Origin: Oceanisphaera avium
Lineage (GTDB): Bacteria > Pseudomonadota > Gammaproteobacteria > Enterobacterales > Aeromonadaceae
Direction: 5' to 3'
Length of the DNA: 64,000 nucleotides
Assembly (NCBI RefSeq): GCF_002157875.1
Contig: NZ_CP021376.1
Location: 2,054,501 to 2,118,500, forward strand
The stretch's first letter is position 1, and every line of letters begins with the position of its first letter. The translations under genes were made by a program, and so were the position numbers. Shown piece after piece: positions 49,506 to 59,512 of the stretch. A model generated the notes under the pieces. The model saw only the letters and a list, made by a program, of their open reading frames with translations, did no database searches and was not told the DNA's origin.

Positions 49506-51284
49506 ATGGCTAAAATGAAAGCAATCGAGGCAGTCGCCAAAATCCTTGAGCTGGAAGGTGTAACTAAAGCCTTTGGCGTTCCCGGCGCCGCGATTAACCC
49601 TTTCTACGCAGCATTGCGTGGCTTGGGCTCAATTGAGCACGTACTGGCTCGCCACGTAGAAGGCGCGTCACACATGGCTGAAGGCTACACTCGTGCCAAC
49701 CCAGGCAACATTGGTATTTGTATTGGTACTTCTGGCCCTGCCGGTACCGATATGATCACTGGTTTGTACTCAGCCATGGCTGACTCCATTCCAATTTTGT
49801 GCATCACCGGTCAAGCACCACGTGCTCGCATGCACAAAGAAGACTTCCAAGCAGTTGACATTGAATCTATTGCTAAGCCAGTAACTAAGTGGGCTTCTAC
49901 CGTTCTTGAGCCAGCTCAGTTGATCGGTGCTTTCCAAAAAGCATTCCACATCATGCGCTCAGAGCGTCCAGGTCCTGTATTACTTGACCTGCCGTTCGAC
50001 GTACAGATGGCTGAAATTGAATTTGACGCCGAAGCTTACCAGCCAATGACTCCGTATAAGCCAGCAGCTAATCGTATCCAAATCGAAAAAGCGCTGACTA
50101 TGCTGAACGAAGCTGACAAGCCGTTGTTAGTAGCAGGTGGTGGTATTATTAATGCCAACGCTGACAAGCAACTGACTGAATTTGCCGAGCTGATCAACGT
50201 TCCAGTAATCCCAACACTGATGGGCTGGGGGACTATTCCAGACGATCACGAGTTGATGGCAGGTATGTGTGGTCTGCAGACTTCACACCGCTACGGTAAC
50301 GCTAACATGCTGGCATCTGACTTCGTGTTGGGTATCGGTAACCGTTGGGCAAACCGCCAAACTGGTTCTCTTGATGTGTTCACTAAGGGCCGTAAGTTCG
50401 TCCACGTAGACATCGAGCCTACTCAAATTGGTCGCGTATTCTGCCCAGACTTGGGTATCGTGTCTGATGCAGGCGCCGCTTTGGACTTGTTCTTAGAAGT
50501 GGCTAAAGAGTGGAAAGCTGCGGGCAAGTTGAAAGACCGTGCCGCTTGGGTTGCTGAGTGTAAAGAACGTAAGAGCACCATGCAGCGTAAGACCAACTTC
50601 GATAACACGCCAATTAAACCACAGCGTGTTTACCAAGAGATGAACAAAGTCTTTGGTCGCGATACCACTTATGTATCTACCATTGGTTTGTCACAAATTG
50701 CTGCCGCTCAGTTCTTGCACGTATACAGCGCACGTAACTGGATCAACTGTGGTCAAGCTGGTCCTCTGGGTTGGACTATCCCTGCTGCATTGGGTGTGGT
50801 TGCTGCCGATAAGAGCCGTAACGTTGTCGCCATCTCTGGTGACTACGACTTCCAGTTCATGATTGAAGAACTGGCTGTTGGTGCACAGTTTAAACTGCCG
50901 TACATCCACGTACTGGTAAACAACTCTTACTTGGGTCTGATCCGCCAAGCACAACGTGGCTTTGACATGGACTTCTGTGTTCAGTTGTCATTTGAAAACA
51001 TCAACTCTCCTGAGCTGGGTGAGTACGGTGTGGACCACGTTAAGGTTGTTGAAGGTTTGGGTTGTAAAGCCATCCGTGTTTACAAGCCAGAAGAAATCGC
51101 TCCTGCACTGGAACAAGCTAAGAAGTTGATGGCTGAATTCTCTGTACCAGTGGTAGTTGAAGTGATTCTTGAGCGTGTAACCAACGTTTCTATGGGCGTT
51201 GAAATTGACGCAGTTAACGAGTTTGAAGAATTAGCAGAAAAAGGCCAAGACGCCCCAACTGCTACTATCTCTTTGCTTGATTAA
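49506..51284 (+). CDS. gcl: Glyoxylate carboligase (tartronate-semialdehyde synthase)
   Basis: This 592-residue TPP-dependent enzyme condenses two glyoxylate to tartronate semialdehyde plus CO2. The family N-terminus ([20 protein letters not shown]), [13 protein letters not shown] (Gcl has Val in place of the usual catalytic Glu; [10 protein letters not shown] shows this), and the C-terminal TPP motif [15 protein letters not shown] are present. Codon use is that of a highly expressed gene: CTG/TTG for leucine, CGT and GGT, unlike the TTA-rich neighbours. A terminator-like hairpin follows at 51297-51325, so downstream genes may be expressed at a lower level. Confidence 0.95.
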   Translation: MAKMKAIEAVAKILELEGVTKAFGVPGAAINPFYAALRGLGSIEHVLARHVEGASHMAEGYTRANPGNIGICIGTSGPAGTDMITGLYSAMADSIPILCITGQAPRARMHKEDFQAVDIESIAKPVTKWASTVLEPAQLIGAFQKAFHIMRSERPGPVLLDLPFDVQMAEIEFDAEAYQPMTPYKPAANRIQIEKALTMLNEADKPLLVAGGGIINANADKQLTEFAELINVPVIPTLMGWGTIPDDHELMAGMCGLQTSHRYGNANMLASDFVLGIGNRWANRQTGSLDVFTKGRKFVHVDIEPTQIGRVFCPDLGIVSDAGAALDLFLEVAKEWKAAGKLKDRAAWVAECKERKSTMQRKTNFDNTPIKPQRVYQEMNKVFGRDTTYVSTIGLSQIAAAQFLHVYSARNWINCGQAGPLGWTIPAALGVVAADKSRNVVAISGDYDFQFMIEELAVGAQFKLPYIHVLVNNSYLGLIRQAQRGFDMDFCVQLSFENINSPELGEYGVDHVKVVEGLGCKAIRVYKPEEIAPALEQAKKLMAEFSVPVVVEVILERVTNVSMGVEIDAVNEFEELAEKGQDAPTATISLLD

Positions 51285-51296
51285 TTACTACCTTAA

Positions 51297-51325
51297 AGCC
51301 CAGCCACTCGGCTGGGCTTATTTTT
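51297..51325 (+). terminator. Hairpin between gcl and hyi
   Basis: AGCCCAGCC (51297-51305) pairs with GGCTGGGCT (51310-51318), loop ACTC, followed by TATTTTT. It looks like a real intrinsic terminator inside the operon, so it likely sets the gcl to hyi expression ratio. Confidence 0.75.
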
Positions 51326-51352
51326 GCCCCCACATTAATGAAGGACATTGTT

Positions 51353-52138
51353 ATGCCTAAATTAGCTGCCAACTTGTCGATGCTGTTTACTGAAGTGGCC
51401 TTTATGGACCGCTTTGAAGCTGCCGCCAAGGCTGGCTTTAAGGGTGTAGAATATCTGTTCCCTTATGCAGAAACTGCTCAAGACATTAAAGCCAAACTGG
51501 ATGCCAATGGTCTGACTCAGGTGTTATTTAACCTGCCCGCTGGTAACTGGGACGGCGGCGAGCGTGGTATTGCTTGCCACCCAGACCGTGTTGAAGAATT
51601 TAAAGCCGGTGTTGATAAGGCGATTGAATACGCCAAAGTACTGGGCAACACCCAGATCAACTGCTTGGCCGGTATCCAACAAGATGGCGTGTCTTACGAC
51701 GAAGCAGAGGCGACCTTTGTTGCTAACTTGAAGTTTGCTGCTGACAAATTAGAAGCCGCAGGCATTAAGCTGGTTATGGAAGCAATCAACACCATTGATA
51801 TTCCTGGCTTCTTCTTGAACAACACCAAACAAGCACAATCTATCCGCGAAAAAGTGGGTAGCGCTAACCTGTATCTGCAGTATGACATTTACCACATGCA
51901 GATCATGGAAGGCGACTTGGCACGTACCGTTAAAAACAACCTGAGCAACATCAACCACGTACAGTTGGCTGATAACCCAGGTCGTAACGAGCCAGGTACC
52001 GGTGAGATCAACTACGAGTTCTTGTTTAAGTACTTGGACGAAGTAGGCTACGACGGTTGGATTGGCTGCGAATATAAGCCAGCGACTACCACCGAAGCCG
52101 GTCTGACTTGGTTGAATAACTACGCCAGCCTGAAATAA
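51353..52138 (+). CDS. hyi: Hydroxypyruvate isomerase
   Basis: This is a 261-residue TIM-barrel enzyme that interconverts hydroxypyruvate and tartronate semialdehyde. The start is ATG 51353, since AAGGA lies at 51341-51345; an upstream ATG at 51338 would place that site inside the gene. Family blocks: AANLSMLFTEVAFMDRFEAA, FNLPAGNWDGGERGIACHPD, LQYDIYHMQIMEGDL and DNPGRNEPGTGEINYEFL. The glutamates and His in these segments form the metal and active sites. Confidence 0.93.
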   Translation: MPKLAANLSMLFTEVAFMDRFEAAAKAGFKGVEYLFPYAETAQDIKAKLDANGLTQVLFNLPAGNWDGGERGIACHPDRVEEFKAGVDKAIEYAKVLGNTQINCLAGIQQDGVSYDEAEATFVANLKFAADKLEAAGIKLVMEAINTIDIPGFFLNNTKQAQSIREKVGSANLYLQYDIYHMQIMEGDLARTVKNNLSNINHVQLADNPGRNEPGTGEINYEFLFKYLDEVGYDGWIGCEYKPATTTEAGLTWLNNYASLK

Positions 52139-52238
52139 ACCTGATCTGTGCTGCTTGCAGCATGGCAATTCTTAAAGGTCTGAGATGTTGGTGATAAACC
52201 AACAGCTACTTACCCCAAAAGTTAATAAGGAATTTACG

Positions 52239-53126
52239 ATGAAAATAGGCTTTATCGGTACCGGTATCATGGGCAAGCCAATGGCTGAGAACCTGCAAAA
52301 AGCGGGTTACACCCTGTACTTCTCTGAGCACTTCAACAAGGCTCCTGCCGATCTGTTGGGTGACAAAGGTATTGCAGTAGCAACACCTAAAGCAGTTGCA
52401 GAAGCTGCAGACGTTATCATCACTATGGTACCCGATACCCCACAGGTTGAAGACGTACTGTTTGGTGAGAATGGTGTAGCTGAAGGTCTGTCTGCTGGCA
52501 AAATCGTAGTAGACATGTCTTCTATCTCTCCGATTGCGACTAAAGAAATCGCTAAGCGCGTTAACGAAACTGGCGCAGACTTCTTAGACGCTCCAGTATC
52601 TGGCGGCGAAGTAGGTGCCATCAACGCCACTTTGACCATCATGGTAGGTGGCGAGCAGTCAGTATTTGACAAGATTAAACCTTTGTTCGAAATCATGGGT
52701 AAGAACATTACTCTGGTAGGCGGTAACGGTGACGGTCAGACTACTAAAGTAGCGAACCAAATCATTGTTGCACTGAACATTGAAGCCGTTGCCGAAGCAC
52801 TGGTATTTGCTTCTAAAGCGGGTGCTGATCCTGCCAAAGTGCGTGAAGCACTGATGGGCGGTTTCGCTTCTTCTAAAATCTTAGAAGTACACGGCGAGCG
52901 TATGGTTAAGGGTACCTTTGACCCAGGTTTCCGTATCGCGTTACACCAGAAAGACCTGAACTTGGCTCTGACTGGCGCACGTGAACTGGGTGTTTCTCTG
53001 CCTAACACTGCTGGTGCACAAGAGTTGTTCAACACTTGTAACGCATTGGGCGGTTCAGGTTGGGACCACTCTGGTTTGATCAAAGCACTTGAGCACTTGG
53101 CTAACCACAACATCCGCGGCGAGTAA
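52239..53126 (+). CDS. glxR: Tartronate semialdehyde reductase
   Basis: This is a 295-residue beta-hydroxyacid dehydrogenase that reduces tartronate semialdehyde to D-glycerate with NAD(P)H. The N-terminal motif MKIGFIGTGIMGKPMAENL and the substrate-binding DAPVSGGEVGAINATLTIM are diagnostic. The start is ATG 52239, with AAGGA at 52227-52231. Together with gcl and hyi it completes glyoxylate assimilation to glycerate; the next enzyme, glycerate kinase, is not in the window. Codon bias is strong, as in gcl. Confidence 0.94.
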   Translation: MKIGFIGTGIMGKPMAENLQKAGYTLYFSEHFNKAPADLLGDKGIAVATPKAVAEAADVIITMVPDTPQVEDVLFGENGVAEGLSAGKIVVDMSSISPIATKEIAKRVNETGADFLDAPVSGGEVGAINATLTIMVGGEQSVFDKIKPLFEIMGKNITLVGGNGDGQTTKVANQIIVALNIEAVAEALVFASKAGADPAKVREALMGGFASSKILEVHGERMVKGTFDPGFRIALHQKDLNLALTGARELGVSLPNTAGAQELFNTCNALGGSGWDHSGLIKALEHLANHNIRGE

Positions 53127-53135
53127 TTGCTGCTT

Positions 53136-53164
53136 GCCCGCAAGCCTAAGCTTGCGGGCCTTTA
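53136..53164 (+). terminator. Terminator of the gcl-hyi-glxR operon
   Basis: GCCCGCAAGC (53136-53145) pairs perfectly with GCTTGCGGGC (53150-53159), loop CTAA, followed by CTTTA. It ends the glyoxylate operon. Confidence 0.85.
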
Positions 53165-53587
53165 AGAATCGGGGCAGGCAAAGATAAGTACGAGCTTTCA
53201 CTCAGGGGGCTTTGTGTAAGATCTTAATTATTGCTGTGCTGCCCCACCTTCTGCATCATTAGCTTATTTAGTTCCCCCTTCAGCTACTTTACCTTCCTTT
53301 TCTTTAGCACCCTCAGCTTACCAAAGTGACTTATTTATCAGCGATTTACTCTTTGCATAAGGACTGTTAAAAAGCCACCTCAAAAAATCAGTTTTAAAAC
53401 CTGGGTTCCAAATATCCTAAGTTCCTCTCTTTAATGTTGCCAATCTGTTAATAAATCTTATTAATAACTAAGAGCCATTCGTAACTATGTGGCTGTGCTA
53501 AAGAACTAGCCAACATTCATCACTACTCATCTGCTTTTAACGTAAACATGGTTTAACAGCTGTATTTGCTACAAGGAAGGGTAAATT
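53165..53587. other. Intergenic region before the YfcC-type transporter
   Basis: About 420 bases with no ORF of merit. It must contain the transporter promoter; the strand is rich in T and has no strong hairpin. AAGGAAGGG lies just before the ATG at 53588. Confidence 0.5.
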
Positions 53588-55039
53588 ATGGAACCAAAAG
53601 CTCACCAAAATCAGCTCGCTACGATACATAATACAAAAAAGAAAAAGCTATTCGAGATGCCCCATATTTATGTCATCTTATTTGTCTTTATTGCTATCGC
53701 TGCCGCTCTCACCTATGTCGTTCCTGCTGGGCAATATGAACGCGTGCCTGGCCCCGGTGGTCGAACGACAATCGATCCTAACTCTTACCAAGTTATTGAG
53801 TCGACTCCGGTTAGCGCTGTCGACTTTATGCTTGCGATCCCCAAAGGGTTAATGGATGCAGGCACAGTAGTATTTTTTACCTTTATGATTGGTGGGATGT
53901 TCATGGTACTGCGTCGTACTGGAATCATTGAGATAGGCGTAGATAAACTAACTCGGCGGTTCGCTAATAACACCATCATTATTATTCCCGTGCTAATGAC
54001 GACCTTTGCGGTGATCGCCACGCTTATTGGCACTCAAGAGCTCGCCTTGGTATATGTTCCTGTCATCTTGCCACTGATGATAGCGCTGCGCTTTGACTCC
54101 ATCACTGCAGCTGGAGTTGCGCTCTGTGCTACTACTGCTGGCTTTACAACGGGTATCCTAAATCCTATTAACACGGGTTTAGGCCAACAACTCTCCGACC
54201 TTCCTGTTTATTCAGGAATGCTGTTACGTACTGTGGCATTTATTCTTATTTTGCTAGTCGGTATTTTTTATGTCACTCGCTATGCGCTCAAAGTACGTAA
54301 TAATCCAGAGTTAAGCTTGATGGGTGATGACGTTAAAGAGCAGCAGAAACGAGAACGATATCTACACAGTGCTAACGAAAAAACGCTGGCCGCAACCAAA
54401 CGTCAACAATGGGCTTCTTTAGCAACCTTCGCCTTTTTCATTTTACTGGTGTGGGGCGTGATGACTCGCGGCTGGTTTATGATGGAGATGGCCGGTCTGT
54501 TTATTGTGATGGGCATAGTAGTCGGTCTGATTGCAGGTTTAAAAACTGAAGATATCAGTGAGGGCTTTAACGAAGGTTTCCGTGATGTGCTAGTCGGTGC
54601 CATGATCTGTGGTATTGCTCGAGCCGTAGCCGTAGTGCTAGAAGATGGCCAAATTATGGATACTCTGGTATATGCGCTAGGAAATCTGGTAGGTGAATTT
54701 CCGGCAATGTTCTCAGCCATTGGAATGTTTTTCGCCCAACTTGGCTTTAACTTTGTTATTCCCTCGGGCAGCGGACAAGCATTAGTAACTATGCCAATTA
54801 TGGCCCCCTTATCAGATTTAGTGGGCGTAACCCGCCAGACTGCTGTACTCGCTTTCCAGCTCGGAGACGGTATTGGAAATATCCTTTATCCTACTTCTGG
54901 CTATTTTATGGCAACACTCGCTTTAGCAGGTGTAACGTGGAATAAATGGGTTAAGTTTTTCCTGCCATTATTTACCATTTGGATTCTAATCGCGATGGGA
55001 TTCCTCATATTTGCACAAATGACACAGTGGGTAGGATAA
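53588..55039 (+). CDS. YfcC-family carboxylate/amino-acid transporter
   Basis: This is a 483-residue inner-membrane permease with about 12 hydrophobic segments. The N-terminal MPHIYVILFVFIAIAAALTY, VVPAGQYERVPGPGGRTTI, and the later GTQELALVYVPVILPLMIAL and FVIPSGSGQALVTMPIMAPL match the YfcC/C4-dicarboxylate anaerobic carrier family. The substrate is unknown. Placed between the glyoxylate genes and the polyamine pair and under a likely shared regulator, it may take up a nitrogen-containing carbon source or an intermediate. AAGGAAGGG gives a strong ribosome binding site. Confidence 0.88.
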   Translation: MEPKAHQNQLATIHNTKKKKLFEMPHIYVILFVFIAIAAALTYVVPAGQYERVPGPGGRTTIDPNSYQVIESTPVSAVDFMLAIPKGLMDAGTVVFFTFMIGGMFMVLRRTGIIEIGVDKLTRRFANNTIIIIPVLMTTFAVIATLIGTQELALVYVPVILPLMIALRFDSITAAGVALCATTAGFTTGILNPINTGLGQQLSDLPVYSGMLLRTVAFILILLVGIFYVTRYALKVRNNPELSLMGDDVKEQQKRERYLHSANEKTLAATKRQQWASLATFAFFILLVWGVMTRGWFMMEMAGLFIVMGIVVGLIAGLKTEDISEGFNEGFRDVLVGAMICGIARAVAVVLEDGQIMDTLVYALGNLVGEFPAMFSAIGMFFAQLGFNFVIPSGSGQALVTMPIMAPLSDLVGVTRQTAVLAFQLGDGIGNILYPTSGYFMATLALAGVTWNKWVKFFLPLFTIWILIAMGFLIFAQMTQWVG

Positions 55040-55062
55040 TGTTGCCTATCATTGATAATCGT

Positions 55063-55085
55063 AGGCTCCTTTCGGAGCCTTTTTA
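55063..55085 (+). terminator. Terminator after the YfcC-type transporter
   Basis: AGGCTCC (55063-55069) pairs with GGAGCCT (55074-55080), loop TTTC, followed by a T-run. It separates the transporter from nspC. Confidence 0.85.
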
Positions 55086-55230
55086 ATAGCTAGCTCGCAA
55101 ATTATAGGTCTTAGAAAAGCACGGCTGCCATTTGTGCTCGAAGCGGCTGGTCCTTTCTACTATAATTACGCGCTTCAAATTTCCCGTGCCATGACGGGTG
55201 GGCTATTACAGTCAAGAGGATATGATCTAG

Positions 55231-56334
55231 GTGATAAAAACGCCGTACTATCTCATCGATAAAGCTGCGCTGATGCGCAATATGGAAAAAATTGCCTATG
55301 TGCGCCAGCACTCAGGCGCAAAAGCATTGCTTGCTTTAAAGTGCTTTGCTACTTGGTCGGTGTTTGACTTAATGAGTCAATATATGGATGGCACCACTTC
55401 CTCTTCGCTGAATGAAGTCAAACTGGGCAAGCTGAAATTCCCCGGTGAAACTCATGCCTATAGTGTGGCGTATGCTGATGATGAAATTGGCGAAGTACTC
55501 GTCCACAGCGATAAAATTATCTTTAACTCCATCGGCCAGCTTAATCGCTTTGCTGAACAATCAGTTAATCATGTGCGCGGTTTGCGCTTAAATCCCGGCG
55601 TGTCTAGCTCCGCTTTTTTAATTGCCGATCCCTCACGGCCCTTTAGTCGTTTAGGCGAGTGGAATGCCGAAGAAATTAAGCCGGTACTAGAACAGATTTC
55701 TGGCTTTATGATCCATAACAACTGTGAGAACAACGATTTTTCTTTGTTCGATCACATGCTAAGTGACATAGAAACCAAGTTTGGCGACTTACTGGAGCAT
55801 TCTAATATCACTTGGGTGAGCTTAGGCGGCGGTATTCACTTTACTGGCGAAGGTTATCCGTTGGATCACTTCTGTGCTCGTTTAAAGGCCTTTAGTGAGC
55901 GCTACGGCGTGCAAGTTTATCTTGAGCCCGGTGAAGCATCCATTACGAATACCACTAGTTTAGAAGTGACAGTGTTGGACACCTTGTTTAATGGCAAGCA
56001 GTTAGCCATAGTGGACAGCTCTATTGAAGCACATATGCTAGATCTGCTTATTTACCGCGAATCGGCGAAGATGGCGCCTAATAGCGGCAAGTTGGAATAC
56101 ATGATTTGTGGTAAGTCATGTTTAGCCGGCGATATTTTTGGCGAATTTAATTTTGAGCAACCGCTCAAAGTAGGCGATCGACTCTCTTTTATCGATGCCG
56201 CTGGTTATACCATGGTAAAGAAAAATTGGTTTAATGGCGTTAATATGCCCGCCATCGCCATTCGCCAACTTGACGGTAGCGTGGAGTTGGTTAAGGAGTT
56301 TAGTTTCGACGACTTTGTAGGCAGCCTCTCCTGA
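55231..56334 (+). CDS. nspC: Carboxynorspermidine decarboxylase
   Basis: This is a 367-residue PLP-dependent fold-III decarboxylase that makes norspermidine (or spermidine from carboxyspermidine). The PLP Lys is in KALLALKCFATWSVFD; GGGIHFTGEGYP and EPGEASITNTTSLE bind the phosphate; the C-terminal active-site Cys/Asp region is YMICGKSCLAGDIFGEF. It starts at GTG 55231; AGAGGA lies 11 bases upstream. The dehydrogenase that supplies its substrate follows after 52 bases, in the reverse of the order seen in some vibrios. Confidence 0.93.
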   Translation: MIKTPYYLIDKAALMRNMEKIAYVRQHSGAKALLALKCFATWSVFDLMSQYMDGTTSSSLNEVKLGKLKFPGETHAYSVAYADDEIGEVLVHSDKIIFNSIGQLNRFAEQSVNHVRGLRLNPGVSSSAFLIADPSRPFSRLGEWNAEEIKPVLEQISGFMIHNNCENNDFSLFDHMLSDIETKFGDLLEHSNITWVSLGGGIHFTGEGYPLDHFCARLKAFSERYGVQVYLEPGEASITNTTSLEVTVLDTLFNGKQLAIVDSSIEAHMLDLLIYRESAKMAPNSGKLEYMICGKSCLAGDIFGEFNFEQPLKVGDRLSFIDAAGYTMVKKNWFNGVNMPAIAIRQLDGSVELVKEFSFDDFVGSLS

Positions 56335-56386
56335 GGCATGAATCAACTATAACAGAGCCTTTTGAAGGAGGCGGTTAGAGGAAAAA

Positions 56387-57628
56387 ATGAAAAGAAACGT
56401 TCTGATTATTGGTGCCGGTGGGGTTGCCCAAGTTGTGGCTCATAAATGCGCACAACATAATGATATTCTGGGTAACATCCACATCGCCTCGCGCACAGTC
56501 GAGAAGTGTCAACAGATTGTCGACAGCGTACAGGAAAAAGGCAGCTTAAAAACTGCCGGCGACTTGCAAGCTCACGCATTGGATGCGCTAGATATAGCAG
56601 CCACCAAGGCGTTAATTAATAAGACACAGTCGCAGATGGTGATCAATGTCGGTTCGCCTTTCATTAATATGTCAGTGCTTCAAGCCTGCATCGAAACCGG
56701 TGCTGCGTACATGGACACGGCTATCCACGAAGATCCGGACAAAATCTGTGAAAACCCACCTTGGTACGCTAACTACGAATGGCAGCGCAAACAATTGTGC
56801 GCCGATAACGGCGTAACCGCTATTTTAGGGGTGGGCTTTGATCCTGGCATGGTAAATACCTATGCCGCCGCTGCCGTTAAAGAAGATTACTTCGACCGCG
56901 TTGAGTCTATCGACATTATCGATATTAATGCCGGCAATCATGGCCACTATTTTGCTACCAACTTTGATCCTGAGATAAACTTTCGTGAATTTACCGGTCG
57001 CGTTTGGTCTTGGCAAAATAATGCGTGGGTCAAAAATAAGATGTTTGAAGTTAAGCGCACCGACGACTTACCGGTGGTGGGCATACAAACCAGCTACATG
57101 ACAGGGCATGATGAAATTCATTCGTTATCTCATCATTTAGATGTGCCTAACATCCGCTTTTGGATGGGCTTTGGTGAGCATTATATTAATGTATTTAATG
57201 TACTGAATAATTTAGGTTTATTGTCTGAGCAACCGGTTAAAACTGCCGAAGGCTTAGAAGTAGTGCCGCTTAAAGTAGTGAAAGCTATCTTGCCAGACCC
57301 TGCATCTTTAGCGCCTAACTATACAGGTAAAACCTGTATTGGTGATTTAGTAAAGGGCACTAAGAATGGTCAAGAGAAAGAAATTTTTATCTATAACATT
57401 AGCGATCACGAAGCCGCTTATGAGGAAGTGGGCAGCCAAGGTATTTCTTATACCGCAGGCGTGCCCCCCGTCGCCGCCGCCATTTTAATCGCCACTGGCG
57501 AGTGGGACGTGTCGCGCATGGTGAACGTAGAAGAGCTGCCACACCGCCCTTTCATTAATCTGCTCAATGATATGGGTCTGCCTACGCGCATTAAAGATGA
57601 AGACGGCGATCGCCCGCTGCACTTCTAA
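56387..57628 (+). CDS. Carboxynorspermidine synthase/dehydrogenase (saccharopine dehydrogenase family)
   Basis: This is a 413-residue NAD(P)-dependent enzyme that joins diaminopropane or putrescine with aspartate semialdehyde to give the carboxypolyamine for NspC. The Rossmann motif is VLIIGAGGVAQVVAHKCAQ; typical blocks are YMDTAIHEDPDK, GVGFDPGMVNTYAAAAV and SYTAGVPPVAAAILIATGEW. Two binding sites are possible before ATG 56387 (AAGGAGG at 56364-56370 and AGAGGA nearer). The convergent terminator at 57661-57690 closes the operon. Confidence 0.92.
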   Translation: MKRNVLIIGAGGVAQVVAHKCAQHNDILGNIHIASRTVEKCQQIVDSVQEKGSLKTAGDLQAHALDALDIAATKALINKTQSQMVINVGSPFINMSVLQACIETGAAYMDTAIHEDPDKICENPPWYANYEWQRKQLCADNGVTAILGVGFDPGMVNTYAAAAVKEDYFDRVESIDIIDINAGNHGHYFATNFDPEINFREFTGRVWSWQNNAWVKNKMFEVKRTDDLPVVGIQTSYMTGHDEIHSLSHHLDVPNIRFWMGFGEHYINVFNVLNNLGLLSEQPVKTAEGLEVVPLKVVKAILPDPASLAPNYTGKTCIGDLVKGTKNGQEKEIFIYNISDHEAAYEEVGSQGISYTAGVPPVAAAILIATGEWDVSRMVNVEELPHRPFINLLNDMGLPTRIKDEDGDRPLHF

Positions 57629-57660
57629 GCTAAGCAGTTAAGACAATTAAGCAAACTGCA

Positions 57661-57690
57661 AAAGGCCAGTCATCAGACTGGCCTTTTTTA
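57661..57690. terminator. Terminator between the polyamine operon and the IclR gene
   Basis: AAAGGCCAGT (57661-57670) pairs with ACTGGCCTTT (57677-57686), followed by TTTA; also T-rich on the opposite strand. It serves both convergent genes. Confidence 0.85.
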
Positions 57691-57739
57691 TAGTTAAATT
57701 TTTTCGCTCAACTTAGGGCGTCAAGCTTCTCGCTTACAG

Positions 57740-58549
57740 CTACCTTTGAGGTGTTTTCCCACCAATGGCCTGCGTTACCTCTTGGGCCGCATCCACTACC
57801 AGCTGGCTTAAGTGAGTTAAGCGCTCGCGCTTGACGCGTACCGCCGGCCCAGAAATGGAAATCGCTGCCACCGCTTCGCCGTACTCATTATAGATATTGG
57901 CGGCAATGCAGCGTAAGCCTTCAAATTGCTCTTCGTCGTCTAACGAGTAGCCTTGTTGCTTAATGTGCTGTAATTCAGCTGCGAACTGCTCGGCATCGGT
58001 AATGGTATGCTCGGTAAAAGCCACCATATCCGTTTGCTTAATCAATGCCATGGCATCTGCCACAGGCACCACAGACAACAACGCCTTGCCCACACCCGAG
58101 GCATGCAAAGGTGAGCTACTCCCTAAAGACACCACCATGCGCATGGTTTGTGCAGACTCAACCTGCCCTACATACACCACTCTGTCTTGCTCTAAAATCG
58201 CAAGATTGGAGGTTTCACCCGTCTCGGCTACTAAGCGTTTCATAAAGGGGCGCGACTGAGCAATCACATCACGTTTTTTTAAGTAAGCATTGCCTACTGC
58301 AAAAGCGTTAACGCCTATGCTCCATAAGCCTTGAGTGTCATCCACATCAACGAAGTCATGACTACGCAAGCTGTTTAATAAGCGGTGCGTGGTAGAGGGC
58401 GCAAGATCTAAACTATTAGCGACTTCGGTTAGCGACATCCCCATATCTGAGGCGGCCAAGCGCTCAAGTAGTAATAAGGCCCGTGAAAGCGATTGCACTT
58501 GGGTAGCACTGCTCGCTTTATTTTTTTTAACTTTTACTTCTTCGGTCAT
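57740..58549 (-). CDS. IclR-family regulator, AllR-like
   Basis: This is a 269-residue regulator with an N-terminal winged helix (SLTEVANSLDLAPSTTHRLL) and an IclR effector-binding domain (IGVNAFAVGNAYLKKRDVIA, SPLHASGVGKALLSV). The wording resembles AllR-type regulators, which respond to glyoxylate and allantoin-derived compounds and control gcl, hyi and glxR in other bacteria. Control of the glyoxylate genes here is inferred, as is control of the transporter and polyamine genes. The last residues (GGKTPQR) and start ATG 58549 are clear. Confidence 0.88.
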   Translation of the reverse strand: MTEEVKVKKNKASSATQVQSLSRALLLLERLAASDMGMSLTEVANSLDLAPSTTHRLLNSLRSHDFVDVDDTQGLWSIGVNAFAVGNAYLKKRDVIAQSRPFMKRLVAETGETSNLAILEQDRVVYVGQVESAQTMRMVVSLGSSSPLHASGVGKALLSVVPVADAMALIKQTDMVAFTEHTITDAEQFAAELQHIKQQGYSLDDEEQFEGLRCIAANIYNEYGEAVAAISISGPAVRVKRERLTHLSQLVVDAAQEVTQAIGGKTPQR

Positions 58550-58812
58550 GATATTGCCATGATCTACAGAGACTTATAGCCATTGTATGGCTATTTAGCC
58601 GCTAAGTCCTGTTTGCATTCGTGAAGAGTAAGGCGAGAAGAGAAGGCGTGGAGTTCTGCACAGCGTTTTTTCGTGTTACTGATGAAAATCAGGATCTCGC
58701 TGTTGATGTTAACGCTTAAGCAGAAGGGTGAGATACTTGGGCAAGCTCGGTAAGACAGCAGAGGTGCTTTGGGTTTTACTCTTTACGATCATCTGTTACT
58801 AAAATTCAGACG

Positions 58813-58836
58813 AAAAAAAACCAGTCATAAGACTGG
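58813..58836 (-). terminator. Terminator of the tRNA cluster
   Basis: CCAGTC (58821-58826) pairs with GACTGG (58831-58836), loop ATAA; on the minus strand it is followed by eight T. It lies downstream of the last, decayed tRNA-Pro unit. Confidence 0.8.
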
Positions 58837-58845
58837 CTTCTTAAT

Positions 58846-58941
58846 TGGTCGGCCACACAGACATAAGCAGGATTCGAACCTGCGAACACACTCTCTGGTC
58901 CGCTTATTCCTAAAACACGAGATGCGCTACCAAGCTAAATG
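58846..58941 (-). pseudogene. Decayed tRNA-Pro
   Basis: This unit keeps the 3' CCA, the T-arm (GCAGGTTCGAATCCTGC) and the D-arm block (AGCTTGGTAGCGCATCT), but has a disrupted anticodon arm with a long insertion, and no matching acceptor stem. It is therefore a broken copy of the tRNA-Pro genes at 59093 and 59228. A further fragment (CTACCAAGCTGCGC) lies at about 59009-59022. Confidence 0.6.
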
Positions 58942-59092
58942 CAATGTTGAATACTTAATGTTGAGTGTTTAATTAAAAACTAAACATTCAACACTATGTT
59001 GACCGCTACCAAGCTGCGCTATTTGGCTGTATTTCTGCAGAACCCTGAATTTTAAACAGAAAAAAGCCCGCTACTTGAGCTGGCTTCTTAAT

Positions 59093-59169
<77 letters not shown>

Positions 59170-59227
59170 TAAAACTGTGCTGTCTTTCTAAAATTAACCG
59201 TGAAGTCATCACGGTTAATTTTTTAAT

Positions 59228-59304
<77 letters not shown>

Positions 59305-59394
59305 AAATTTCTTCTTTACCTTAAGGCCTAAGCCTTACTTTTAATCTTATGTATCGTACTCCGATAAAGTACAATTACAAACTTATTGAAGTAG

Positions 59395-59478
59395 TGGTGC
59401 GAAGGGGGGACTTGAACCCCCACACCCGAAGGCACTAACACCTGAAGCTAGCGCGTCTACCAATTCCGCCACCCTCGC
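59395..59478 (-). tRNA. tRNA-Leu(CAG)
   Basis: 84 bases with encoded CCA and the long variable arm of leucine tRNAs (TGCCTTCGGGTG). The anticodon loop TTCAGGT gives CAG. Confidence 0.93.
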
Positions 59479-59512
59479 ACATTTTTACTACTTCCAGGCC
59501 ATAACCTGAAAT

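Noticed and set aside
58846..58941. Functional tRNA with intron
   Set aside because: The acceptor stem does not pair and bacterial tRNA-Pro does not carry introns of this kind; a decayed copy is simpler.
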